A DNA stretch of 6,487 nucleotides from Bacteroidales bacterium (lineage in GTDB: Bacteria; Bacteroidota; Bacteroidia; Bacteroidales; NBLH01): assembly GCA_027083715.1 (NCBI GenBank), contig JALWNR010000167.1, forward strand, positions 1 through 6,487, written 5' to 3'. How positions within the stretch are numbered: the stretch's first letter is position 1; each line of letters begins with the position of its first letter. The notes beneath the pieces are model-generated. The model was given only the letters and a program-made list of their open reading frames with translations. It made no database searches and was not told the origin of the DNA. Positions 1-6,487 of the stretch are shown piece after piece. Position numbers and translations under genes: made by a program.

Positions 1-3000
1 GACCGGTACAATCTGCTGCCACTATAACAGCCTTGTTATCACGTTTATAGAACCAGTAATAGTCTCCACTTACTATATCGCGTGGCAGGTAAAGAATAAA
101 ATGTTCACTAAAAACTTCAGAAATTGTAGCAACAGGCGGCAATATAGCTTTTTGTATCCTACTGGCATACAATATACTATCCGTAATTTCTTTCTTTTGT
201 TGTGCTATTTCATCACGTTGCAGTTCTGCTCGGTTTTTCTGTTTTTCAATTTCATCGCGCTGGGCAAGAATTTCTTCTTGCTTTTGCATTAATTCTTCAT
301 TTTTTTCAACAATTTCAGTAGTACGCTCTTTAACAATGCGCTCCAATTCTTCGTTTTTACGACGAAGTGCCATACTGCGCCAACGAACAATTAAGTAAAC
401 TAATAATACCAATGCTAATATTGCAGAAGCAATAAACCACCATTCTAACCAAAAAGGTTTACTAATTTTAAATTCAACTTGTTTATAGTAGCTCCAAATA
501 CCATCATTACCTTTGGTACGATAATTAAAAATATAATTTCCGGGAGGTAAGTTTGTATATTGTGCTATGTATTTTTTCCCTCGAGAGGCTGCATAATCGT
601 TTTTTAAACCTTTCATAAAGAACTCATACTCAATAGATTTTTCATCTTTAAATGAAAGTCCGGTAAGTTCAAAGGTTATATTGTTTTCATAAGATTTTAA
701 TCCTTTTTGCAAATGTTCAATACTTACTTCTCTACCGTTGAGCATTATTTTTTCAATTTTACCCTCAGGCGTATATTTTACTGTTCGCTTTTTCTTTATA
801 TCAAAAGTAGATATTCCGTGATACGTACCAATCCACAATAAACCTCGTTCATCAAGAAATAATCCGTCCACGGCAATTTCATTTCCTTGTAATCCGTCTT
901 TTGAGTCAATAGAGAATTCAACTTTATTGATAGTTTTATTGTAATATACAAAGCCGCCATTAGTTCCAAGCCACAAATGTTCATTATCAGCAGCTACTGT
1001 AATAGCATTTACCACATTATTAGGTAAACTTGTATTAATTTTTTTATATTCATCATCTTTATATTTGCCTAATCCACTTTCTGTTCCTACCCATAAAATA
1101 TCACCATCCGCCTGTAAAGACCATACAATATCACCAATATCATAGAGTTTATCAAAATCATTTCCGTTAAAATACACAATTCCGGTGCGATTACCTCCTA
1201 CAATCATATCGTCAAACTCAACTAGTTGATATACCAGTGATGTTGCATTATTAGACAATGTAATGGGTTGAGATTTAAAATTTTTCAGATAATATATATT
1301 ACCTATGACACCTGTAAGTAAAAAAATCTCGTTTTGTGATGAAATAAATATATTCTCTAAATGCTGCAAAGGTTGTTTAAACTTATTCTTCTTTATTACC
1401 TTTAAAGTTTTTACATCTACCTCATAAATTCCCATATTACTGGCAATAATAATATTTTTGTTAGGTAAAATGTTTACAACATATGATTTTTCGTCAGGAT
1501 TAAACGATGCGGTAAAATTTTCAAGTTCTTCTTTTAAAACATAAACATTTTTGTTCATGCTCAACCAAATACGGTTTTTGTCATCTTCAATAATTGAACT
1601 GATATAACTGTTAATTGTATTCGGAAAAAGCAGGCGCAGACTTTTATTAGTAAGTTTCTGGATACCACCGGAATATCCAATCCAAAAGTTTTCTTCTTTA
1701 TCTTTGATAAAGGATAATATTCGTTGTTTTTCTAAACCTACTTTTTCATCATAAATGATGGGCTTTTGTTGCAAAGTAATCAACTGATAAATTTTATCAT
1801 CCGACATTAACCAAATAATACCATCTTTAGTTTGTTTAATGTTTTTGATAATCGTATTTTCAGGTAAATTCAGTCTGTCATTAATCTTCTCTCCTAAATT
1901 ATCTTCATTGTAATCATTCAGGTCAATAATGGATACCCCGCTAATGGTAGAAACCCACATTTGATTATCTTCATCTATAAAAACATAATAGCTTTTTTCA
2001 GATGAAATACGATGTACTTCAAATTCACGATTCAAACTAAAAAAACCTTCACGAGATGCAATATAAGTTATACCCTCTTTACTCATGGTGAGCGAATAGA
2101 CGTTTGTAGGAAGGTTAAGATTTTCTTTATTTAAAAAACGTTCTTCTTCATCAAAAGAATAAGTGGCAATACCATTATCACCATAAAACCATTTATTATT
2201 TTTAAAATCAATATAAATTCCACGAAAAGAAGTACCTTCAAAGATATTTTTTACTTTTCTCCTTTTCAAGATAGACACACCGCTGAGTGTAGTAAAATAC
2301 ATGATACCATCATCATCTTGAGCAATATTAAAAACAGAGTTTGAACTAAAACCTTGTTTTTTGTCGAATACCTTCATTTCGCGCCCGTTATATTTTACAG
2401 CACCGGCATGGGTACCAAACCACATGTAATTATCTTTATCCTGAAAAATAGAAAGTACATCTTCTTGCGGTAATCCTTCTTTTGTTCCGTAAAAAACAAA
2501 TGGAAATACCCCGGGCTGATAGGTTTCTTGTAAAACAGTGAGGTAATTTTCGGTGGCTTTAAACTTCATTCCGGTTTGAATTTTGAAATATTTATCCAAA
2601 ATTCCGTTTTTACGCGCATAATCTAAAAATTCCAAAATTTTTCGTCGTAGTTTGGGTTGATTTTTCTTAATTGCCCAACCATCTTTTCCTACCTGACCAA
2701 TTACAAATTTAGCTTCTAAATTATCGTATTGATTAATGCGATAGACTGCATCACTTCCAATAGCATAATCTGCTTTTCCACTACTAATATCTTTCAGAAA
2801 ATTATTTCCTTCGGAATAATAATAATTGTTAATATTGTTTTTTATTAAAATATCTTCCTGTGCCGAACCTTTTGAGGTTACCCCACGATATTTTTTTAGA
2901 TCGTTCAGATTGTGAATATTAACATTTTTTCTACCAATAACTACTTGTGCATAAGGAATAAATGGTATTAAATCTACTTTTTTCTTACGCCATTCCAAAG

Positions 3001-4132
3001 GCACCATAATTTCGCAGGCAACATCAAAATAGTTAAACCACTCAGGAGTATAAGCACTGTCTTTTAATATTTCTCCATTAGCATCTTCAAAATATTTTGA
3101 AAAATAAGGGGTGATTTTTATTTTTAAATCTACGCCCAAATATTTAGCAAATTCTTCGGCAAGATAGGTATTAAATTGCTTTTTGTCTTTATTATAAACC
3201 ATTAAACGGTCTCTAAGTGCAACAATAAGTTTACCTGATTCAATAATCTCATCTAAATCGCGTTGCAGGCTGGTAACATTTTGCGTTTGCGAGTATGAAC
3301 TGATTATCTCATAATAAGTATTGTAATTCATACCGTAATATTCGGTAAAAAGCTCATTTAACCTGCCATTTCCTTTTATAGTTTCAAAAAAGTTATTGAT
3401 TTCTTCACCCAAAGCTGTATTTCCTTTACGTACAGCCCATCCAGCTTTTTTTATGGGTGCCACCGGAAATGCAATTTTTAAATTTTTATCTCTTTTAATA
3501 GTTTCCAGTGCATTATAAGCAATAGTTATGTATCCGTCAACTTTTCCCTTTTTTAACAAATCAACCGATTCACTTTCCGATTTTGTTTTAACAAAGTTAA
3601 TGCCCCCTCCTATCCGATTATTTATAGCTTCAATATGAGTTTCATAGCTTGATTTTTCTAAAAATGCAATAGTCATTCCTTTTAACTCATCGTACGATTT
3701 AAGGTTTTTTGCATCTTTAGGTATAATCAGCAAATCACTCAGCTCTAATATTCCGGCATAATCAAAGAATTTTTTTCGCCATTCATACTCATAAATTGTA
3801 CCACAAACAAGATCTGCTTTTTTTAAGGCATCCGGTACATAACTAATTGAAGGATTCGTTTGATAATTATTGGGAACTTTGCCATTGTCTGAAAAAATTT
3901 CTTCCCATTTAATAGGAACAACTTCCATTTCAACATTCAAGAATTTGGCAAACTCTAGTGCAAATTTATAGTTCACACTATTTAGAGCACTTTCGGTAAA
4001 GGCAATACGTATTTTCCCATTTTCTTTTATTTCCTTTAACGAAGACTGTCCATAAAATAACAGACTGTTAATCAGAAAAATAACCGAAAATAAAAAATGT
4101 TTTAACGATATTTTATATTTTATATATTTAAT
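1..4132 (-). CDS. Giant membrane sensor-phosphatase: two solute-binding domains, 14-blade propeller, Y_Y_Y, TM, SpoIIE (3' end cut off by window)
   Basis: The frame is open from the stop at 4216-4214 to the left edge with no internal stop or frameshift, over 1,370 codons. Residues are numbered from an ATT at 4132. Residues 1-32 form a signal peptide (lysine-rich start, hydrophobic F-L-F-S-V-I-F-L core, then Y-G-Q-S). Two family-3 solute-binding (SBP_bac_3) domains follow at 38-268 and 298-515, then 14 propeller blades at about 551-1110, a Y_Y_Y domain at about 1148-1215 (Y-T-N-L-P-P-G-N-Y), a membrane span at about 1231-1251 and a coiled coil at about 1256-1316. The SpoIIE/PP2C phosphatase begins at about 1317, with D-I-V-S-G-D (metal-binding Asp 1357) and A-D-C-T-G (Asp 1374) at the very edge. 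Roughly 190 residues of this domain should lie outside the window. I infer a sensor that reads a periplasmic small molecule and controls dephosphorylation of a cytoplasmic protein. The start is uncertain: no ATG or GTG precedes the signal peptide, and the only standard alternative is TTG at 4210, which overlaps the upstream gene by 17 bases. Confidence 0.9.
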   Translation of the reverse strand, partial: MKYIKYKISLKHFLFSVIFLINSLLFYGQSSLKEIKENGKIRIAFTESALNSVNYKFALEFAKFLNVEMEVVPIKWEEIFSDNGKVPNNYQTNPSISYVPDALKKADLVCGTIYEYEWRKKFFDYAGILELSDLLIIPKDAKNLKSYDELKGMTIAFLEKSSYETHIEAINNRIGGGINFVKTKSESESVDLLKKGKVDGYITIAYNALETIKRDKNLKIAFPVAPIKKAGWAVRKGNTALGEEINNFFETIKGNGRLNELFTEYYGMNYNTYYEIISSYSQTQNVTSLQRDLDEIIESGKLIVALRDRLMVYNKDKKQFNTYLAEEFAKYLGVDLKIKITPYFSKYFEDANGEILKDSAYTPEWFNYFDVACEIMVPLEWRKKKVDLIPFIPYAQVVIGRKNVNIHNLNDLKKYRGVTSKGSAQEDILIKNNINNYYYSEGNNFLKDISSGKADYAIGSDAVYRINQYDNLEAKFVIGQVGKDGWAIKKNQPKLRRKILEFLDYARKNGILDKYFKIQTGMKFKATENYLTVLQETYQPGVFPFVFYGTKEGLPQEDVLSIFQDKDNYMWFGTHAGAVKYNGREMKVFDKKQGFSSNSVFNIAQDDDGIMYFTTLSGVSILKRRKVKNIFEGTSFRGIYIDFKNNKWFYGDNGIATYSFDEEERFLNKENLNLPTNVYSLTMSKEGITYIASREGFFSLNREFEVHRISSEKSYYVFIDEDNQMWVSTISGVSIIDLNDYNEDNLGEKINDRLNLPENTIIKNIKQTKDGIIWLMSDDKIYQLITLQQKPIIYDEKVGLEKQRILSFIKDKEENFWIGYSGGIQKLTNKSLRLLFPNTINSYISSIIEDDKNRIWLSMNKNVYVLKEELENFTASFNPDEKSYVVNILPNKNIIIASNMGIYEVDVKTLKVIKKNKFKQPLQHLENIFISSQNEIFLLTGVIGNIYYLKNFKSQPITLSNNATSLVYQLVEFDDMIVGGNRTGIVYFNGNDFDKLYDIGDIVWSLQADGDILWVGTESGLGKYKDDEYKKINTSLPNNVVNAITVAADNEHLWLGTNGGFVYYNKTINKVEFSIDSKDGLQGNEIAVDGLFLDERGLLWIGTYHGISTFDIKKKRTVKYTPEGKIEKIMLNGREVSIEHLQKGLKSYENNITFELTGLSFKDEKSIEYEFFMKGLKNDYAASRGKKYIAQYTNLPPGNYIFNYRTKGNDGIWSYYKQVEFKISKPFWLEWWFIASAILALVLLVYLIVRWRSMALRRKNEELERIVKERTTEIVEKNEELMQKQEEILAQRDEIEKQKNRAELQRDEIAQQKKEITDSILYASRIQKAILPPVATISEVFSEHFILYLPRDIVSGDYYWFYKRDNKAVIVAADCTG
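803..2482 (-). repeat. 14 two-component-regulator propeller (Reg_prop) blades
   Basis: About residues 551-1110 hold a protein-level repeat of roughly 40 residues: a G-L-P-x-x-x-V-like strand, a D-x-x-G-x-x-W-x-G/S-T hairpin, then a G-[IV]-x-x-[FLY] strand. I count 14 units by eye. The clearest are G-L-P-Q-E-D-V with M-W-F-G-T (first), L-P-E-N-T-I-I with I-I-W-L, G-L-E-K-Q-R-I-L with F-W-I-G-Y, D-G-D-I-L-W-V-G-T-E-S-G-L, L-P-N-N-V-V with H-L-W-L-G-T-N-G-G, and R-G-L-L-W-I-G-T-Y-H-G-I (last). Blades 3, 5 and 9-11 are degenerate. Fourteen blades is what two seven-bladed propellers need, as in the sensor half of Bacteroidota hybrid two-component systems. Confidence 0.85.
2588..3241 (-). other. 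Second solute-binding (SBP_bac_3-like) domain of the giant sensor
   Basis: This covers about residues 298-515. It begins with S-G-K-L-I-V-A-L-R-D, has E-W-R-K-K with Arg 382, then R-G-V-T-S-K-G-S-A-Q-E (422-426), which matches the G-S-T-Q-E loop of amino-acid-binding proteins. Next comes G-K-A-D-Y-A-I-G-S-D with Asp 461 near the position of the ligand-ammonium aspartate. It closes with D-G-W-A-I-K-K and N-G-I-L-D-K-Y-F. It looks closer to a working amino-acid-type binding fold than the first domain. The two copies are clearly divergent at protein level, so this is not a recent duplication. Confidence 0.8.
3329..4021 (-). other. First solute-binding (SBP_bac_3-like) domain of the giant sensor
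   Basis: This covers about residues 38-268 of the large protein. It opens with G-K-I-R-I-A-F, the usual first strand of family-3 periplasmic binding proteins. It has E-W-R-K-K around Arg 119, where amino-acid-binding members carry the arginine that grips the ligand carboxylate. It continues with D-E-L-K-G-M-T-I-A-F and ends with the K-K-A-G-W-A-V-R-K and N-G-R-L-N-E-L-F pattern typical of the family's C-terminal lobe. The phosphate-loop-like G-S-T-Q-E of the family is replaced by K-S-S-Y-E (Ser 161 to Glu 164). The usual aspartate of the second lobe is not seen in Y-I-T-I-A-Y (201-206). Ligand specificity may therefore be changed or lost. Confidence 0.8.
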
Positions 4133-4146
4133 TGCTACCGTTTGAT

Positions 4147-4178
4147 TAAAGTTAATATTTTTTTGAATATTGAAGCAA
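4147..4178 (-). promoter_or_regulatory. Possible Bacteroidota-type promoter for the giant sensor
   Basis: Read on the minus strand, TTG at 4178-4176 is followed after 21 bases by TAACTTTA at 4154-4147. This resembles the Bacteroidota -33 (TTG) and -7 (TAnnTTTG) boxes, with the last base of the -7 box mismatched. Transcription would begin around 4140, just ahead of the signal-peptide codons, and this would argue against initiation at the TTG at 4210. Such matches are common in AT-rich DNA, so support is weak. Confidence 0.2.
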
Positions 4179-4185
4179 CAATATT
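4166..4185. repeat. Short inverted repeat, 7-bp arms, 6-base loop
   Basis: On the plus strand AATATTG (4166-4172) and CAATATT (4179-4185) are perfect reverse complements around AAGCAA. On the transcribed (minus) strand the hairpin is followed by C and a run of A, not T, so it does not look like an intrinsic terminator. It overlaps the possible -33 box and could be an operator, or chance in AT-rich DNA. Confidence 0.35.
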
Positions 4186-4193
4186 TATACCAA

Positions 4194-6487
4194 TTAAAGC
4201 CTAAAACCAATAATTAATATATCGTCCACTTGCTCATAATTTTCTTTCCAAATGTTAAAGTTTTGTATTAATTTATTTTTTTGCTCAAGCATCGGCAAAT
4301 TACAAATTTTTAATAATAAATTTTTAAAGTTATTTATAAGAAACTTTCTGCCTTGCACACCACCAAATTGGTCGAGATAACCATCGGTAAATAAATAAAA
4401 ACGGTCATCATCCGTATAGTTTAAGATATGATTGGTAAAAGATTTTTTTTCCCGGTAATGTTTGCCGATTGGCATTTTATCAGCTTTAATCTCTATTAAT
4501 TTATTATCATTGATGATAATCAAAGGATTATAGGCTCCTGCATACTGAATTTCTTTTTTCGACTTATCTATTATACACAGGGCAATATCAATCCCATCGC
4601 CTGTTTTTGAGTGATTTTCTTTTCTGCTCAATGCAGCTATTATATGGTTTCTTAACTGATTTAAAATTTCAGCTGCTGTATTATTCTCTTTATTTTTAAT
4701 AATTTCATTGAGAAATGAAATACCGATTAAACTCATAAAAGCACCGGGAACTCCGTGTCCTGTAGAATCAGCCACAGCAATATATGTTTTGTTTTTATTG
4801 TGTTTTAGCCAGTAAAAATCACCACTAACAATATCTTTGGGCATATTAATTAAAAAATAATCAGAAAATGTATTCTTAAACTCTATTTTATCCGGCAGCA
4901 GAGCTTTTTGAATGCGTAATGCATATTGTATACTATCAGTGATTTTTTGATTTTGTTTTGAAATTTTATCCAAATTATTTTCAATTATTCCCTGATTTTC
5001 TATCAAATGTTCTTTTTGACTGATTAGCTCTTCCTGATAAGTTTTAAGTTCTTCATTAATGTTATTTATTTTATCTTTTTGTTTTTGTAATAATAAATTA
5101 TCTTTTTGTTTTCGTTTATAAGCACGATAAATGATAAAAACAATAATCAGAATAAAAGTTAATCCAATAATCAATGACCAAGAAATAATTTTTTGCTTTT
5201 TTAAAGCTTCAGTGGTTTGTATTTGATCAATTTTACTTTGTAATTCATGCTCTTTAAGCTCTTTTTCAAACTCATATTGCATTTGCAACTCAATAATGTT
5301 GTTACTGTTTTTTTCGTTAGTCAGACTGTCTTTTGTTTGTTCATAAAGCAGTCTGTATTTATATGCTTTCGGAAATTTTTTCCATTCGGCATATACCTCA
5401 CTAATTAATTCATAATTTTCTTGTAAACTGGGTTTGTAGTCAATTTTTTTAGCAATCTCAACTGCTTTTTCTAATTGTACAATTGCATTTTGATATTTTC
5501 GTGTTTCCTTGTAATATTTACCAAGTATGCTATAAGCATCTGTTATTCCGGGCTTTCTGTCAATTTCTTTAAATGTGTTTAAACTTTGGTTGATAAATTT
5601 AAAAGCCTGCTTGTATTTTTTCATTTTTAAATATAGTTCGCCAATATTAAGAGTTGTTGCAGCAACTCCTTTTTTTGAACCGTATTCTTTCCTTAATTCC
5701 AAAGCCTGCAAATAATATTCAAGCGCTTTGGAATATTGCTCCTGTGTACTTAAAACTTGTCCAATATTATGCAGAACATTGGACATTTTATCTCTACTAT
5801 TTGTTTCGATATAAAGAATCAACGATTTTTGATAATTTTTCAACGCATTATCAAGTTCAAATAATTTTTCGTTTAAACCACCAATATTGTTATATACATC
5901 TGCTGCAGCTTCTTTATCACCAGTGTTTTCAACAATTTTCAATGCATCAATATAATATTTTATAGATTGCTGATAACTGCCTCTTAGTTGAAAAATATTT
6001 CCTAAATTTATATAACAACTAGCAACTCCCTGTTGATTATTAATTTCTTTATTAATTTTCAATGAACTTTTATATTGTTCTACAGCTTTACCAAATTCAC
6101 CTTTAAGTTCATGTATTATCCCTAAATTATTATAACATCCTGAAATACCTTTATAATCAGTAATTGATAAAAATAGAGACAAAGCATCTTTATGAAACTG
6201 TTCCGATTTATCGTAATCTCCTTTAAATAAATGTATTATTCCAATATTTTTTAATGCTGTGGCTTGTGATCTTGTATCATTTGTTTTTTGTGCAAGTTTT
6301 AGCGCTTCATTTGCATAATTTAAAGCTTTACTCCCATCTTCTGATTTTAGTTTCCAAGATAAGTCCAATAAAATCCTTGTTTTCGCAGTATCGGTTTTGA
6401 TATTTGATAAGGCTTTTTCTAAACTGTCGATATTCGATTGAGCTGATAAAGAAATACTTATAAAAATAATGCTTAAGTTCAATATTA
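4194..6487 (-). CDS. TPR sensor with SpoIIE/PP2C-type serine/threonine phosphatase output (5' end probably beyond window)
   Basis: The first possible start inside the window is TTG at 6482, giving 762 residues, but the frame is open to the edge. The visible hydrophobic stretch (N-L-S-I-I-F-I-S-I-S-L-S-A-Q-S) lacks the basic residues that begin a signal peptide, so the true start is probably a few codons further right. Numbering from 6482: signal peptide to about 15, TPR array at about 34-386, charged helix at 390-430, membrane span at about 432-453, coiled coil at about 455-515, linker I-T-D-S-I-Q-Y-A-L-R-I-Q-K-A-L-L-P (514-530), then the phosphatase to the end. Metal-binding residues look intact: Asp 555 (I-V-S-G-D-F-Y-W), Asp 572 (A-D-S-T-G-H-G-V-P-G-A), Asp 629/632 (G-D-G-I-D-I-A), Asp 700 (F-T-D-G) and Asp 753/754 (Q-V-D-D-I-L). 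The TPR half should be periplasmic and the phosphatase cytoplasmic. The substrate is unknown; by family, a phosphorylated STAS-type anti-sigma antagonist is likely. Confidence 0.93.
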   Translation of the reverse strand, partial: ILNLSIIFISISLSAQSNIDSLEKALSNIKTDTAKTRILLDLSWKLKSEDGSKALNYANEALKLAQKTNDTRSQATALKNIGIIHLFKGDYDKSEQFHKDALSLFLSITDYKGISGCYNNLGIIHELKGEFGKAVEQYKSSLKINKEINNQQGVASCYINLGNIFQLRGSYQQSIKYYIDALKIVENTGDKEAAADVYNNIGGLNEKLFELDNALKNYQKSLILYIETNSRDKMSNVLHNIGQVLSTQEQYSKALEYYLQALELRKEYGSKKGVAATTLNIGELYLKMKKYKQAFKFINQSLNTFKEIDRKPGITDAYSILGKYYKETRKYQNAIVQLEKAVEIAKKIDYKPSLQENYELISEVYAEWKKFPKAYKYRLLYEQTKDSLTNEKNSNNIIELQMQYEFEKELKEHELQSKIDQIQTTEALKKQKIISWSLIIGLTFILIIVFIIYRAYKRKQKDNLLLQKQKDKINNINEELKTYQEELISQKEHLIENQGIIENNLDKISKQNQKITDSIQYALRIQKALLPDKIEFKNTFSDYFLINMPKDIVSGDFYWLKHNKNKTYIAVADSTGHGVPGAFMSLIGISFLNEIIKNKENNTAAEILNQLRNHIIAALSRKENHSKTGDGIDIALCIIDKSKKEIQYAGAYNPLIIINDNKLIEIKADKMPIGKHYREKKSFTNHILNYTDDDRFYLFTDGYLDQFGGVQGRKFLINNFKNLLLKICNLPMLEQKNKLIQNFNIWKENYEQVDDILIIGFRL
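5325..6383 (-). repeat. Array of about nine TPR units with a 40-residue period
   Basis: About residues 34-386 repeat with a regular 40-residue (120-base) step rather than the basic 34. Each unit has the pattern [CVAT]-Y-x-N-[LI]-G-x-[IL]-x-x-x-x-G-x-[YF]-x-x-[AS]-x-x-x-[YF]-x-x-[AS]-L-x-[IL]. Recognisable unit cores begin near residues 77, 116, 156, 196, 236, 276, 317 and 356, with a weaker first unit near 37. This is the extended TPR form found in many Bacteroidota sensor proteins, where the array binds a protein or peptide. Since it follows a signal peptide and precedes the membrane span, it should face the periplasm. Confidence 0.85.

Larger units (their letters stand above)
4133..4193. 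other. AT-rich intergenic gap between the two phosphatase genes
   Basis: These 61 bases separate the TAA stop of the TPR phosphatase (4196-4194) from the likely signal-peptide start of the giant sensor. They hold a short inverted repeat and a weak promoter-like pair of boxes, but no hairpin followed by a T-run in the direction of transcription. Co-transcription of the two genes is therefore possible. Confidence 0.6.

Noticed and set aside
101..292. Plus-strand ORF of 63 codons
   Set aside because: It lies antisense to the coiled-coil and SpoIIE linker of the giant gene. Its phenylalanine/leucine-rich product is what a reversed lysine/glutamate-rich coiled coil gives.
796..984. Minus-strand ORF of 62 codons in another frame
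   Set aside because: It overlaps the last propeller blades of the giant gene in an alternative frame and has no recognisable motif.
2588..4021. Separate ABC-transporter substrate-binding protein genes
   Set aside because: Both binding domains are in the same uninterrupted frame as the propeller and phosphatase, and no permease or ATPase genes are nearby.
4166..4185. Rho-independent terminator between the two genes
   Set aside because: The stem is AT-only apart from one G-C pair, and on the transcribed strand it is followed by an A-run rather than a T-run.
5654..5965. Plus-strand ORF of 103 codons
   Set aside because: It is antisense to the TPR array. Its length reflects the regular 120-base repeat, and the product resembles nothing known to me.
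5325..6383. DNA-level tandem repeat or CRISPR-like array (regular 120-base spacing)
   Set aside because: The periodicity comes from TPR codons. Bases are not conserved between units and there are no identical short repeats.

Overview
The window is AT-rich (low GC by eye, not computed) and codes almost entirely on the minus strand. Two large genes lie in tandem, transcribed from right to left. Both proteins have an exported N-terminal sensor half, one membrane span, a coiled-coil linker and a SpoIIE/PP2C-type serine/threonine phosphatase output. The composition, an N-terminal signal ending in S-A-Q, the lack of Shine-Dalgarno-like sequences and the domain families (two-component-regulator propeller plus Y_Y_Y, periplasmic TPR array, SpoIIE output) point to the phylum Bacteroidota. 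Genus cannot be read from this window.

Layout. At the right, 4194-6487 holds a phosphatase with about nine 40-residue TPR units, whose true start probably lies just beyond the window edge. A 61-base AT-rich gap without a convincing terminator follows. From about 4132 to the left edge there is a very large reading frame of more than 1,370 codons, cut off inside its phosphatase domain. Its order is: signal peptide, two family-3 solute-binding domains, 14 propeller blades (enough for two seven-bladed propellers), Y_Y_Y domain, membrane span, coiled coil, start of SpoIIE. This frame has no ATG or GTG in front of its signal peptide, so its start codon is uncertain.

How they may work together. The sensor half of the large protein resembles the periplasmic half of the hybrid two-component systems that Bacteroidota use to sense carbohydrates. 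Here it carries two extra amino-acid-type binding domains in front and a phosphatase behind the membrane instead of a histidine kinase with an AraC regulator. The neighbour has a different sensor (TPR) but a closely similar output, with the same I-T-D-S-I...R-I-Q-K-A-L-P linker. By analogy with other SpoIIE-family proteins, both may dephosphorylate an anti-sigma-antagonist-like (STAS) protein, so that two extracytoplasmic signals could converge on one cytoplasmic target. No STAS protein, anti-sigma kinase or sigma factor is visible in this window, so the convergence is inference. No RNA genes, CRISPR arrays, insertion sequences or plus-strand genes were found.
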